Positions 37,117 to 46,853 of a DNA stretch of 64,000 nucleotides are shown one piece after another. Position numbers and translations under genes: made by a program. The notes under the pieces were generated by a model that saw nothing but the letters and a program-made list of their open reading frames with translations, was not told the DNA's origin and ran no database searches. How positions within the stretch are numbered: position 1 is the stretch's first letter; each line of letters opens with the position of its first letter. This stretch comes from Mycobacterium sp. SVM_VP21. Its GTDB lineage: Bacteria > Actinomycetota > Actinomycetes > Mycobacteriales > Mycobacteriaceae. Location of the stretch: NCBI GenBank assembly GCA_024758765.1, contig CP101406.1, positions 4,526,001-4,590,000 of the forward strand, written 5' to 3'.

Positions 37117-38308
37117 AACTGAGCTCTTCGACGTCGACTCGACGCGGGCTTTGGCTGAAATCTCTGGTAGGCCAATGCAATATCCGGTATGGCGTTACCT
37201 GTATCGCAAGGCGTACATAGTAGAAGGGAAACAGTCGCCGACCGAGCCAACTGCTCATGAAGGCACTTGCCGGCTGTCGTGCGCAGACCTGCTCGAACAA
37301 CCGGCGCAAGTCGCGATTCTCCCTCAGATCGGCGACGATGCGATCCTCGGCGATGGCGTCGCCTTGGACCAGGACCGCGCCTGGATTGTCGAAGCCTGAG
37401 CCGGTGGGCTCGGAGAACAACATGCTCACCTTCGGGTTGCGACGGATGTTGAATGCTTTCTGGGGCAGGCCGATGCTGGTACAGAGCAGGAAGCGTCCAT
37501 CGGGAAGCAAAAGGGGGCAGATCGGCCAGGTCTGTGGCGAGCCGTCTCGAGACATCGTGGTCAACTCACAAGTACGAAAGTTCTCGATGATCTCGCGGGC
37601 TGAAGGCTCTGCGACGTCACGTCCTTGAACTCCGCGCCGTGTGCTCAGTGCCGTTGCCTGCGTGCCGTAGAGAACGGCTCGGTACCGATCTAACGTGCGG
37701 CGAGCGAGTAGCCGGACGGCGATGCGTTGCAGGAGCGGTATGTGGTTCAGGATTCGTCGGGCCTCATCTGCCGATGATGCATCGAAAGTCAAGCCGCCCA
37801 ACACAAGACCGAGTCGGAAGTTCTTCCGCGAGATCAATTCGGAGCCGCGGGCGGCGCATTGCTGCCATTCCTCGACGGTCAGGTGTTGGTTGATGAGCGG
37901 GACGATGTTGCGCTCTTCATCGGCAAGGTGCTCGTCCACCCGTGCCGACAGATCCGCCACGGCATCGAGGAGTTGCGCAGCGAGCCCGGCATCGGCGGTG
38001 CGTACCCAGGACGTCAGAACTGACTTGACCTTGGCGTCAGCGGCGGCGATCGCGCGATGAGCTTGTTCCATACGCGCGACGGCTTCGGCGAATTCGGTTG
38101 CTCGGCAGTGCAGTTTCGGCCAGATCAACTCATCCTCAGCTGCATGGTGGTGGTGTAGTGCGGCCGTGATCAGCTCGATGTGCGAGGCGACGACAGCAGA
38201 GCGCGCGGTGTCGCCGGCCGTGACGTTCCGAATCAAGGTGGGAACGTCATGCAACTCGCTGCGGAATACCTTGTGAACGATCGCCATGTCGAACGCGTCC
38301 GTCGGCAT
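37106..38308 (-). CDS. Hemerythrin domain fused to PPOX split-barrel domain
   Basis: 400 residues, with AAGGAGG before the ATG. The N-terminal 180 residues form a four-helix hemerythrin-like domain with iron-ligand candidates in HIELITAALHHHHAAEDELIW, MEQAHRAI and DEHLADEERNIVPLI. Residues from about 245 show a PPOX barrel: CELTTMSRDGSPQTWPICPLLLPDGRFLLCTSIGLPQKAFNIRRNPKVSMLF and AVLVQGDAIAE. A di-iron oxygen or nitric-oxide sensing module joined to a flavin/F420 domain suggests redox or NO chemistry; this is inference. The operon is divergent from a TetR regulator. Confidence 0.82.
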   Translation of the reverse strand: MPTDAFDMAIVHKVFRSELHDVPTLIRNVTAGDTARSAVVASHIELITAALHHHHAAEDELIWPKLHCRATEFAEAVARMEQAHRAIAAADAKVKSVLTSWVRTADAGLAAQLLDAVADLSARVDEHLADEERNIVPLINQHLTVEEWQQCAARGSELISRKNFRLGLVLGGLTFDASSADEARRILNHIPLLQRIAVRLLARRTLDRYRAVLYGTQATALSTRRGVQGRDVAEPSAREIIENFRTCELTTMSRDGSPQTWPICPLLLPDGRFLLCTSIGLPQKAFNIRRNPKVSMLFSEPTGSGFDNPGAVLVQGDAIAEDRIVADLRENRDLRRLFEQVCARQPASAFMSSWLGRRLFPFYYVRLAIQVTPYRILHWPTRDFSQSPRRVDVEELSYVG

Positions 38309-38450
38309 GAGGGCCTCCTTCGCCGTCTCGGGCCGTGGGAAGGCCTTCGTGTCGGCGTAGAACCCGTGTCGCGCGCAGCTTGTGCGACACGATCACGAGA
38401 TGATGGACTGCCAGGATGGACATATTTAGTTGCGGTGGTCATGTAATGAA

Positions 38451-38465
38451 TACAGCTGAACTGTA
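38451..38465. promoter_or_regulatory. TetR-type operator candidate
   Basis: TACAG-CTGAA-CTGTA is an inverted repeat with 5-bp arms placed 5 bp before the TetR start codon and in the divergent promoter region of the hemerythrin-PPOX operon. It would suit autorepression by the adjacent TetR protein. Confidence 0.45.
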
Positions 38466-38470
38466 CTTAA

Positions 38471-39121
38471 ATGGCTGAGGAAGTCAAGCCTCGACGGCAA
38501 TATCGCTCCGCTGCGCGCACCCGGCAGCGTGAGGAGACACGTGCGGCGATCATTAGCGCCGCGACGGCTGGGTTCATCGAGAACGGCTACGCCACCACCA
38601 CGATCGCGCAGATCGCTGCGCGGGCACAGGTATCGCAGGAGACCGTGTACGCCGTGTTCGGCACCAAGCGAGACATACTGCGCGTCGTGGTCGAACAGGC
38701 GTCGGCCGGAGCGCCCAGCACCGAAGCCTGGAGTACCGGGGACTGGCTTACCCGGGTGAAGGCCGAGCCCGACCAGCGTCGCCGCCTCGAGCTGATCACC
38801 GATGCGACCCGCGACGTTCTGCGCCGGGTGGCTCCGATCGACGAGATCGTGCGCTCAGTGGCAGCCTCCGACCCGGAGATCGCCGAGCTGCAGAGCGAAC
38901 TTGAACGCCGTCGTCGTAACGACCTTCGCGGGCTGGTGCAACTGCTTGCCGAAGCCGGGCCGCTGCGGGTATCAGTCGACCAGGCGGTGGACCTGTGGTG
39001 GGCACTCGGTCACAGCACCGGCCCCTACCGCGCGCTGACCGTCGACCGCGGTTGGAGCCACCGACGGGCTCGGGCAGCGATCATCGATGTCGTGGCCCGA
39101 ACTCTGCTCGCCGATGCCTAA
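38471..39121 (+). CDS. TetR family transcriptional regulator
   Basis: 216 residues. The N-terminal helix-turn-helix is canonical: TRAAIISAATAGFIENGYATTTIAQIAARAQVSQETVYAVFGTKRDILRVVVEQA. The C-terminal ligand domain is helical. There is no ribosome-binding site before the ATG, so the message may be leaderless or translated weakly. Divergent orientation to the hemerythrin-PPOX operon suggests it represses that operon. Confidence 0.87.
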   Translation: MAEEVKPRRQYRSAARTRQREETRAAIISAATAGFIENGYATTTIAQIAARAQVSQETVYAVFGTKRDILRVVVEQASAGAPSTEAWSTGDWLTRVKAEPDQRRRLELITDATRDVLRRVAPIDEIVRSVAASDPEIAELQSELERRRRNDLRGLVQLLAEAGPLRVSVDQAVDLWWALGHSTGPYRALTVDRGWSHRRARAAIIDVVARTLLADA

Positions 39122-39146
39122 GTCGACATCGGTCGCCACGGAGTGC

Positions 39147-39722
39147 CTAACCGAAGTTGAACAGGTACTCGCCCGGGAGCACAAAGATCATGTTGAAGGC
39201 GGTGTTGACCACCGCTCCCGGTAGGCCGAGCACATAGTTGACGATGTCCAGCGGGATGGTGGCCGCCTGGCTGAAGGCCATCCCGAAGTCGAGGTTGATC
39301 AGGCTGGTGACCACGTTCGAGATGTCGTTGTACAACGTAAACGGCAGGCTGATAAAGCGGTTGAACAGTCCTACGGCGGCCGCCACTTCCGCGTTGAACA
39401 GGCCGACGATGTCGAACGCGGCGGCAGCGCCGGGAACGTCCAACGCATTGGCGGCGCCGGGAAGGACTTCGGACAGGTCGACCGTGCCCGGCACGTTGAG
39501 TTCGTCGGCAATGCTGGACAGGTCGAAAGGCGCCAGCCCGGCGAGGGTGTCGAAGCTGTCGACGACCGCGTTGGCGGCCAGCGTCACCTCGGCCGACACC
39601 GCGGCTGCGGCGCGCGTGGTGATTTCGGGTGACGCGACCACCGGGGTCAGGCCAGCGGCAACCAGCGCGGTCGCTGCGATGGCGATGCTCGGCAGTCGCA
39701 CTGCGGATTTCACGGTTTCCAT
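39147..39722 (-). CDS. Exported protein of unknown function
   Basis: 191 residues with GGAGGAA before the ATG and a signal peptide (SIAIAATALVAAGLTPVVAS). The mature part is Ala/Leu-rich, with moderately hydrophobic amphipathic segments (GLFNRFISLPFTLYNDISNVVTSLINL, LDIVNYVLGLPGAVVNTAFNMIFVLPGEYLFNFG) reminiscent of exported mycobacterial proteins that coat or associate with the envelope. No family recognised and no cysteines or enzyme motif. It replaces part of the segment that holds PPE13 in M. tuberculosis. Confidence 0.7.
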   Translation of the reverse strand: METVKSAVRLPSIAIAATALVAAGLTPVVASPEITTRAAAAVSAEVTLAANAVVDSFDTLAGLAPFDLSSIADELNVPGTVDLSEVLPGAANALDVPGAAAAFDIVGLFNAEVAAAVGLFNRFISLPFTLYNDISNVVTSLINLDFGMAFSQAATIPLDIVNYVLGLPGAVVNTAFNMIFVLPGEYLFNFG

Positions 39723-39778
39723 GGATTCCTCCCGTATCTCCCCATTTCAGGGGACGCTACTCCGCCGCCACAGGAGCG

Positions 39779-40237
39779 TCAGGCGTTCTCTGCAGCGGCC
39801 TTGATCTTGCGCAGTGAAGCGTTCATACCTTCAACCAGCTCGCGTTCGAAGGTAGGCGTCCCGCCCATGAACTTGCCCACCAAAAACGCGGAGACCGCGG
39901 TGGTGTTGCCGTTCTCGACGTGCCGACTCTCGACCACCCGAGTGCCAGTGGCGGTCGGTTCGAGTTCGTAGGTCCACACACTGTGGTTCTCGGTGACGCG
40001 GAAGGCCAGCTTGCGCTCCGGGATGTACTCGGTGATGACGGAGCTGGTGGGCCAGTACATCCGTCCGCGCCGGTTGAAGTTGATCGTGCGGGTTCCCTGG
40101 CGCACCGCACCGAGCGGCTTCATCCACCGGCACTGCGGGCTCCATTCGGGCATCCGCCGGAAGTCGGAGATCAGTGCCCAGACCTTGGCCACCGGTGCAT
40201 CGATGTCGACCTGTGCCGTCAACAGTGGGGCTGCCAT
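39779..40237 (-). CDS. SRPBCC (polyketide cyclase-like) family protein
   Basis: 152 residues, GGAGGAA before the ATG. N-terminal LLTAQVDIDAPVAKVWALISDFRRMPEWSPQCRWMKPLG and the C-terminal helix EGMNASLRKIKAAAENA are typical of helix-grip proteins. Ligand unknown. Transcribed alone toward the exported protein. Confidence 0.8.
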   Translation of the reverse strand: MAAPLLTAQVDIDAPVAKVWALISDFRRMPEWSPQCRWMKPLGAVRQGTRTINFNRRGRMYWPTSSVITEYIPERKLAFRVTENHSVWTYELEPTATGTRVVESRHVENGNTTAVSAFLVGKFMGGTPTFERELVEGMNASLRKIKAAAENA

Positions 40238-40269
40238 GGCGTTCCTCCTCGAATCGTCGGGTCATTACT

Positions 40270-40539
40270 CTATTCGTGTTCCAGCCCGGTTTGGGCTCCG
40301 CGCGCGCCGCGTCGTGCCGCCCCGCGTTGCACCAGAAAAATTGTGGTGCCCACCATCCCGACGCCGAGGCCCGCCACGCTCACCGGCCGCCACCCTTCCA
40401 GTGCGGGCACCGTGAACGCGGCGATGGTCGCGCAGCAGAAACCGGTGACGCCGGCGCCGATTACCGGCCAGATCCGCAGCAGCGCGGTCGGCAGCGGTGG
40501 CGGCTGAAGGGAGGGCTCCGGGGAGTGCTGAGGGGTCAT
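40270..40539 (-). CDS. DUF2530 family membrane protein (Rv0879c-like)
   Basis: 89 residues with two transmembrane segments (IWPVIGAGVTGFCCATIAAFTV, PVSVAGLGVGMVGTTIFLVQRG) and a Pro-rich N-terminus. The size and position between the SRPBCC gene and the rRNA methyltransferase match Rv0879c. Function unknown. A much longer frame from 41103 is antisense to the methyltransferase gene and is not credible. Confidence 0.75.
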   Translation of the reverse strand: MTPQHSPEPSLQPPPLPTALLRIWPVIGAGVTGFCCATIAAFTVPALEGWRPVSVAGLGVGMVGTTIFLVQRGAARRGARGAQTGLEHE

Positions 40540-40578
40540 CGCCGTTGACGTTAGCGCCTCGCCGGTAAAGTTCCCGCA

Positions 40579-41412
40579 GTGGCCAGGGTCGTCGATGTTG
40601 TCGATATCGATGACCCCAGAGATTCCCGGCTGGATGACTTCCGCGATCTGAACAGCATCGATCGTCGACCCGATTTGCCCACCGGCAAGGGGCTGGTGAT
40701 CGCCGAAGGGGTGCTGGTGGTCCAGCGGATGCTGGCATCGCGGTTCACCCCGCGGGCGCTGCTGGGCACCGATCGGCGGCTCACAGAGTTGGTGCCGGAC
40801 CTGACTGCACCCGACGCCCCGGGCGTCCCGTATTACCGGGTGTCTGCCGAGGTGATGACCGCGGTGGTGGGTTTTCACCTCAACCGCGGTGTGCTGGCCG
40901 CCGCCTCGCGGGTCTCCGAGCCGTCGGTGGCTGACCTGGTCGCCGGGGCCCGGACGATCGCGGTGCTTGAGGGCGTCAACGACCACGAGAATCTGGGCTC
41001 GATCTTTCGCAACGGTGCCGGCTTGGGTGTGGACGCGGTGGTGTTCGGCAGCGGCTGCGCCGACCCGCTCTACCGGCGCTCGGTGCGGGTCTCGATGGGG
41101 CACGCCCTGCTGGTGCCGTTCGCCTGTTCGGCGGACTGGCCCGGGGACCTGACGATGCTGCGCGAGCAGGGTTTCCGGCTGCTGGCGATGACTCCGGACC
41201 CGCGGGCCGAGCTGTTGTCGAGCGCGATGGCGAAGGTGCGCGACGAACCGGTAGCGGTGCTGGTCGGCGCGGAGGGGCCGGGGCTGTCGGAGCGGGCGAT
41301 GCGCGCCAGCGATATGCGGGTCCGCATCCCGATGTCGCGGGGAACTGACTCGCTCAACGTAGCCACCGCCGCCGCGCTGGCGTTCTACGAGCGCATTAGG
41401 CTGCCGGAATGA
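40579..41412 (+). CDS. SpoU/TrmH family RNA 2'-O-methyltransferase (Rv0881-like)
   Basis: 277 residues from a GTG. The SPOUT knot motifs are present: VAVLEGVNDHENLGSIFRNGAGLGVDAVVFGSGCADPLYRRSVRVSMGHALLVPF (motif 1), AVLVGAEGPGLSERAM (motif 2) and VRIPMSRGTDSLNVATAAALAFYERIR (motif 3). It should methylate ribose in rRNA or tRNA; the target is unknown. It overlaps the next small membrane gene by 4 bp (ATGA). Confidence 0.9.
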   Translation: MARVVDVVDIDDPRDSRLDDFRDLNSIDRRPDLPTGKGLVIAEGVLVVQRMLASRFTPRALLGTDRRLTELVPDLTAPDAPGVPYYRVSAEVMTAVVGFHLNRGVLAAASRVSEPSVADLVAGARTIAVLEGVNDHENLGSIFRNGAGLGVDAVVFGSGCADPLYRRSVRVSMGHALLVPFACSADWPGDLTMLREQGFRLLAMTPDPRAELLSSAMAKVRDEPVAVLVGAEGPGLSERAMRASDMRVRIPMSRGTDSLNVATAAALAFYERIRLPE

Positions 41413-41684
41413 CGTCGACCCCCAGTACGCCGTGGGGGACGGGTCTGACTGTTGCGGGGTTCGTCGCGGCGGTGACCGGCACCGCGATCACCGTGTTGAG
41501 CCTGGGCCTGCTGCGCGTCCACCCGGCACTGGCGATGGCGCTCAATCTGATTGCGGTGGGCGGGCTGGCGCCCACGGTATGGGGCTGGCGACGCACCCCG
41601 GTGCTGCGATGGTTGGCTTTGGGCGCCGGAATCGGCGTGGTGGGTGCGTGGCTGGCGCTGCTGGCGCTGGTCGCTCAGCGCTGA
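41409..41684 (+). CDS. Small membrane protein (Rv0882-like)
   Basis: 91 residues with three hydrophobic segments (TVAGFVAAVTGTAITVLSLGLL, LAMALNLIAVGGLAPTVWGW, WLALGAGIGVVGAWLALLALVA). The ATG overlaps the methyltransferase stop codon, so it is co-translated. Its 3' end overlaps convergent sepH by 10 bp. Function unknown. Confidence 0.8.
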   Translation: MTSTPSTPWGTGLTVAGFVAAVTGTAITVLSLGLLRVHPALAMALNLIAVGGLAPTVWGWRRTPVLRWLALGAGIGVVGAWLALLALVAQR

Positions 41685-42451
41685 CCGGTCGAGCGCACCC
41701 CGAGCAGGACGTCCTCCCACCCCGGGACTTCGGGCTTGCTGCGGCGGCCGCGGGTCCCCGCGCGTTGCTGCACCGGCTCCTCTTCGACCACCGCGGGGGC
41801 GGCCGGAGTCTCGAAGTCCAACTCGGCCACCGTGGCGACGGGCCGCAGCGGACGGCCGAAGCCGGGGTCGATCAACTCCATGGCCGCGTCGTCGACAGCG
41901 GTCACCGTCCCGCCATGCGCTCCCGGCGTGAACCAGAAGTGCGCGACGTTGTCCGAGCGCCCGGCCTTCCACGCCAGCTGCACCGTCCAGCGCCCGTCGT
42001 CATTGCGCCACGCGTCCCAGCTGCTGCTGTCGGAGCTCAAGCCCCGCGACACCAGCGCGGAGGTGACGACCTCCAGCAGGGTCGGTACCGCCGGGCCGTC
42101 GGACAGCACCGGGTGGGCAGCGGTTGCGAGCTCCGCGGCCCGGGATCGTTCCAGCAGCACCGGGTGTGCGAAGCGCTCGACGCGGGCGACGTCCACACCG
42201 GCGGCGGCAGCCACCTGTTCAACCGAGGCGCCGGCGCGGATGCGTGCCTGGATGTCTTTGGGGCGCAGCATGCTGCTGGCCGCATCACCCGGATTCTGTC
42301 CGACGCGGTGGCCCTCGCCGCGCACAGCGCCGCGCAACCGGTCGTCGATGCGGACCCGGAACATCTCGGTGTGGTCTTCGCCGTCTCCGGCGCTTTCGCA
42401 GATGATGTGCTTGCCGTCGACGTCGAGGCCGATGGCCCTCAGTTCCCGCAT
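41675..42451 (-). CDS. sepH: Septation protein SepH
   Basis: 258 residues. The N-terminal DUF3071 domain starts MRELRAIGLDVDGKHIICES and includes a helix-turn-helix (LRPKDIQARIRAGASVEQVAAAAGVDVARVERFAHPVLLERSRAAE). The C-terminal half is less conserved and ends with an acidic/basic tail. The family stimulates FtsZ assembly in actinobacteria. GGAGAAG precedes the ATG. The gene is convergent with the small membrane protein and lies upstream of a dispersed repeat copy. Confidence 0.85.
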   Translation of the reverse strand: MRELRAIGLDVDGKHIICESAGDGEDHTEMFRVRIDDRLRGAVRGEGHRVGQNPGDAASSMLRPKDIQARIRAGASVEQVAAAAGVDVARVERFAHPVLLERSRAAELATAAHPVLSDGPAVPTLLEVVTSALVSRGLSSDSSSWDAWRNDDGRWTVQLAWKAGRSDNVAHFWFTPGAHGGTVTAVDDAAMELIDPGFGRPLRPVATVAELDFETPAAPAVVEEEPVQQRAGTRGRRSKPEVPGWEDVLLGVRSTGQR

Positions 42452-42553
42452 GACTTCTCCTTGCGAACGCCCGGTTACGTGCGGACTCTAGTCCAGTGAA
42501 CAGCCCGGCTCGGCGTGACACGCGGGCGTTATAACGATCCGATCACGGCGGTT

Positions 42554-42612
42554 CAGCGAGCCTCGACGGAGGAGAGGCGAAGCTGGGACCGCCGCATGAA
42601 CCCGGCGGGTTC
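42554..42612 (+). repeat. Third copy of the dispersed repeat (between sepH and serC)
   Basis: About 59 bp read AGCGAGCCTCGACG..., GGAGAGGCGAAGCTGG, ACCGCCG and CCCGGCGG, matching the reverse complement of the 56-bp unit at 25962-26073 with a handful of changes and small insertions. It can form the same CCGCCG/CGGCGG hairpin. It lies in the 208-bp gap between sepH and the end of serC; I see no gene in that gap. Confidence 0.75.
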
Positions 42613-42659
42613 AAAGAGGCGGGTCCGCCGAGCTCAGAGGGCATTGCTCAGAGCCGAGC

Positions 42660-43832
<1,173 letters not shown>

Positions 43833-43836
43833 TTAT

Positions 43837-43852
43837 TGTGACGTGGATCACC
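43837..43852. promoter_or_regulatory. CRP-like box between serC and the diiron gene
   Basis: TGTGACGTGGATCACC matches TGTGA-N6-TCACA at nine of ten fixed positions. It lies 50 bp upstream of serC and about 121 bp upstream of the diiron gene. From memory, CRP controls serC in M. tuberculosis, where loss of crp makes serine limiting, so this site is likely functional. Confidence 0.7.
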
Positions 43853-43973
43853 CGAGCCGCTCGACACCTGTCACGCCCACAGTGTTGATCCGGAGTCTGG
43901 ACGGGTACCCAGTACCTGCGGTACCGTTGTACATAAGCCTACTAAATGTAAACGACTGCTGGAGGTGTCTCCA

Positions 43974-45014
43974 ATGGCTCAGAAAGCCGCTCGAACCCGA
44001 ATCGTGCGCCGGTGGCGAGCCAACATGGAAGTGACCGACGACGCGAACTACGTCGAGATCCTCAACACCTTGTCGGAAGGGTCGGTGCGCCGGAACTTCA
44101 ATCCGTACACCGACATCGACTGGGACACTCCGGAGTTCAAGGTCACCGAGAACGACCCGCGCTGGATCCTGCCGGGTACCGACCCGATCGGTCGACACTC
44201 GTGGTACCAGGCCCAGCCCGAAGACGTCCAGATCAAGATCGGCATGTGGCGCCAGGCCAACGTCGCCAAAGTCGGGCTGCACTTCGAGTCGATCCTGATC
44301 CGCGGCCTGATGGAATACGCATTCTGGACGCCCAACGGCTCACCCGAGTACCGCTACTGCCTGCACGAGGCGGTGGAAGAGTGCAACCACACCATGATGT
44401 TCCAGGAGATGGTGAACCACATCGGCGCCGACGTGCCCGGGATGCCGCGGTTGCTCAAGTGGGTGCAGCCGTTCATTCCGCTGGTCGCCGGACCGCTGCC
44501 GATCCCGTTCTGGTTCGGCATCCTCGCCGGCGAAGAGCCCATCGACCACATCCAGAAGGCCATCCTGCGCGAAGGCAAGACCCTGCACCCGATCATGGAA
44601 CGGGTGATGGCCATTCACGTGGCCGAAGAGGCGCGGCACATCTCCTTCGCGCACGAATATCTGCACAAGCGCATTCCGAACCTGCCCCGTCGCAAGCGGT
44701 TCTGGCTGTCGCTGTACGTGCCGATCGTGATGCGGATCTTGTGTTCGGCGATCGTGGTGCCGCCCAAGGCCTTCTGGACCGAATTCGACATTCCGCGCGA
44801 GGTCCGCAAAGACATCTTCTTCCGGTCGGTCGAGGCTCGACAGATGTTGCAGGACATGTTCGGCGACGTCCGGATGCTCTGCCACGACACCGGTCTGATG
44901 AACCCGATCGCCAAGTTGGTGTGGCGGATATGCCGGATTCACGGCGCACCGTCCCGGTTCCGCAGCCAGCCGCAGCGTGCGCACCTCACGCCCGTTGCCG
45001 CTTCGGTCGCGTAG
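43974..45014 (+). CDS. AurF-like diiron oxygenase family protein (Rv0885-like)
   Basis: 346 residues with GGAGGTG before the ATG. Diiron-ligand motifs of the AurF/DUF3066-type family are visible: a Glu in LHFESILIRG, EAVEECNHTMMFQEM, and HVAEEARHISFAHE, with further hydrophobic helices near the middle (VQPFIPLVAGPLPIPFWFGIL) and near 235-255. It may oxidise an amine or organic substrate; the substrate is unknown. It is followed 15 bp later by fprB, whose electrons could support it. Confidence 0.85.
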   Translation: MAQKAARTRIVRRWRANMEVTDDANYVEILNTLSEGSVRRNFNPYTDIDWDTPEFKVTENDPRWILPGTDPIGRHSWYQAQPEDVQIKIGMWRQANVAKVGLHFESILIRGLMEYAFWTPNGSPEYRYCLHEAVEECNHTMMFQEMVNHIGADVPGMPRLLKWVQPFIPLVAGPLPIPFWFGILAGEEPIDHIQKAILREGKTLHPIMERVMAIHVAEEARHISFAHEYLHKRIPNLPRRKRFWLSLYVPIVMRILCSAIVVPPKAFWTEFDIPREVRKDIFFRSVEARQMLQDMFGDVRMLCHDTGLMNPIAKLVWRICRIHGAPSRFRSQPQRAHLTPVAASVA

Positions 45015-45029
45015 CGCCGCCCTCAGGTC

Positions 45030-46721
45030 ATGCCGCACGTAATTACCCAGGCGTGTTGTAACGACGCGTCGTGTGTGTTCGCCTGCCCGGTCAACTGCAT
45101 TCACCCCACGCCGGACGAGCCCGAGTTCGCCACGTCGGAGATGCTCTATATCGACCCCGATGCGTGTGTGGACTGCGGAGCCTGCGTGCGGGCATGCCCG
45201 GTCGACGCGATCGTCCCGCACACCAAGGTGATGGCCGAACAGTTGCCGTTCATGGAGATCAACAAGTCGTTCTACCCGGAACGCCCTGCAGGGGTGAAGC
45301 TCCCGCCGACCTCCAAGCTGGCGCCCATCCTGCCGGCCGCCGAGCTGCATCAGCGCGGCAAATATCCGCTGACCGTGGCTATCGTCGGCTCCGGCCCGGC
45401 GGCCATGTACGCGGCCGACGAACTAATGACCCAGCAGGGTGTGCTGGTGAATATGTTCGAGAAGCTGCCCACCCCTTACGGGTTGGTGCGGGCCGGAGTC
45501 GCCCCGGACCACCAGCGCACCAAGCTGGCCACCCGGCTGTTCGACGAGATTTCCTCGCGTCGTGGTTTCCAGTTCTTCCTCAACGTCGAGGTGGGAAAGC
45601 ACCTGAGTCACGCGGACCTGCTGCAGCACCACCACGCCGTGCTGTACGCCTCGGGTGCGCTGCACGACCGGCGACTCGAGATCGATGGCATGGGGTTGCC
45701 CGGAACGGGCACCGCGACCGGGATCGTCGGCTGGTACAACGGTCATCCCGAGTTCGCCGACCTGCCAGTCGATCTCAGCTGCGAACGGGCGGTGATCGTG
45801 GGCAACGGCAACGTCGCCCTCGATGTGGCACGCGTCCTCACCGCCGACCCGGACCGACTGGCCCGCACCGACATCGCCGACTACGCGCTGGCAACGCTGC
45901 GGGACTCGGCTGTTTCCGAAGTGGTGATCGTCGCCCGACGCGGCCCAGCGTCTTCTGCGTTCACCCTGCCCGAGCTGGTGGGGCTGACGCAGACCGCTGA
46001 GGTGGTCCTCGACGCCGAGGACCATGCCCGGGTGCGTGACGACCTGGCGAGGGTTCAGGACACCTTGACCCGGCAGAAGCTGGAGATATTGAGCAAGTTG
46101 GGTGACGCGTCGGCGCCGATCACCCGTCCCCGGATTCGATTCGCCTACGAGTTGACCCCGGCGCGAGTTCTCGGTGATGGCCGTTGCAGCGCAGTGGAGT
46201 TCACTGTCACCGGAACCGATCAGGTGCGACGCATCGACGCCGGCCTGGTGCTGACTTCGATCGGCTACCACGGAACGCCCATCGCCGACCTGCCGTTCGA
46301 CGACGCTGCCGGCGTCGTCCCGAACGAGGGCGGTCGCGTGATCGACCCGGCGACCGGTGAGCGAGTTCCGGGAGCGTACGTGTCGGGCTGGATCAAGCGC
46401 GGTACCAACGGGTTTATCGGCTCCAACAAGTCTGACTCGCTCAAGACCATCCAGACGCTGGCCGTCGACTACAACGCAGGTCTGCTGACGGAGCCGATCG
46501 CCGGCCCGCGGGCAGTCGCCCGGATGGTGCACGCCCAGCAACCCGATGTCATCGACGCCGCCGGGTGGAAGGCCATCGACAAAGCCGAAATCGCCCGCGG
46601 CGAAGCACAAGACCGCCCGCGGGTGAAGTTCACCAGGGTGCCGGACATGCTCGACGTGGTCAAGGACCATTCGGATCTGCCGCTGCTGCAGAACCTGCTC
46701 CGCGCGCTGCGACGGGGCTGA
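45030..46721 (+). CDS. fprB: Ferredoxin / ferredoxin-NADP reductase FprB
   Basis: 563 residues. The N-terminal ferredoxin part has two cluster motifs: CCNDASCVFACPVNCIHP and CVDCGACVRACPVDAI. The rest is an adrenodoxin-reductase-like flavoprotein with VAIVGSGPAAMYAADEL (FAD), a NGNVALDVARVL NADP-binding segment, and SGWIKRGTNGFIGSNKSDS near the C-terminus. Matches Rv0886. It transfers electrons between NADPH and ferredoxin-type partners. Probably in one operon with the diiron gene just upstream. Confidence 0.94.
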   Translation: MPHVITQACCNDASCVFACPVNCIHPTPDEPEFATSEMLYIDPDACVDCGACVRACPVDAIVPHTKVMAEQLPFMEINKSFYPERPAGVKLPPTSKLAPILPAAELHQRGKYPLTVAIVGSGPAAMYAADELMTQQGVLVNMFEKLPTPYGLVRAGVAPDHQRTKLATRLFDEISSRRGFQFFLNVEVGKHLSHADLLQHHHAVLYASGALHDRRLEIDGMGLPGTGTATGIVGWYNGHPEFADLPVDLSCERAVIVGNGNVALDVARVLTADPDRLARTDIADYALATLRDSAVSEVVIVARRGPASSAFTLPELVGLTQTAEVVLDAEDHARVRDDLARVQDTLTRQKLEILSKLGDASAPITRPRIRFAYELTPARVLGDGRCSAVEFTVTGTDQVRRIDAGLVLTSIGYHGTPIADLPFDDAAGVVPNEGGRVIDPATGERVPGAYVSGWIKRGTNGFIGSNKSDSLKTIQTLAVDYNAGLLTEPIAGPRAVARMVHAQQPDVIDAAGWKAIDKAEIARGEAQDRPRVKFTRVPDMLDVVKDHSDLPLLQNLLRALRRG

Positions 46722-46742
46722 ACCGCCGCGCCTGCGGGGCGC

Positions 46743-46766
46743 TGGGGGCCTGGGGGCCTGGGGGCC
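46743..46766. repeat. Short tandem repeat, 3 x TGGGGGCC
   Basis: Three exact 8-bp copies of TGGGGGCC lie in the 132-bp gap between fprB and citA. Such a G-tract array could vary in copy number by slippage, but it is outside coding sequence. The rest of the gap holds nothing recognisable. Confidence 0.7.
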
Positions 46767-46853
46767 GCCGAGCGTGTACTCAGATCGAAAAATCGCGCTG
46801 AATCTTGGGCTGATTACACGTTCGGCGCACGGGCGGCCGGGTCATGCGGCGGG

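Noticed and set aside
40270..41103. Long upstream extension of the DUF2530 gene
   Set aside because: The extra part is antisense to the RNA methyltransferase gene; the family-sized protein begins at 40539.
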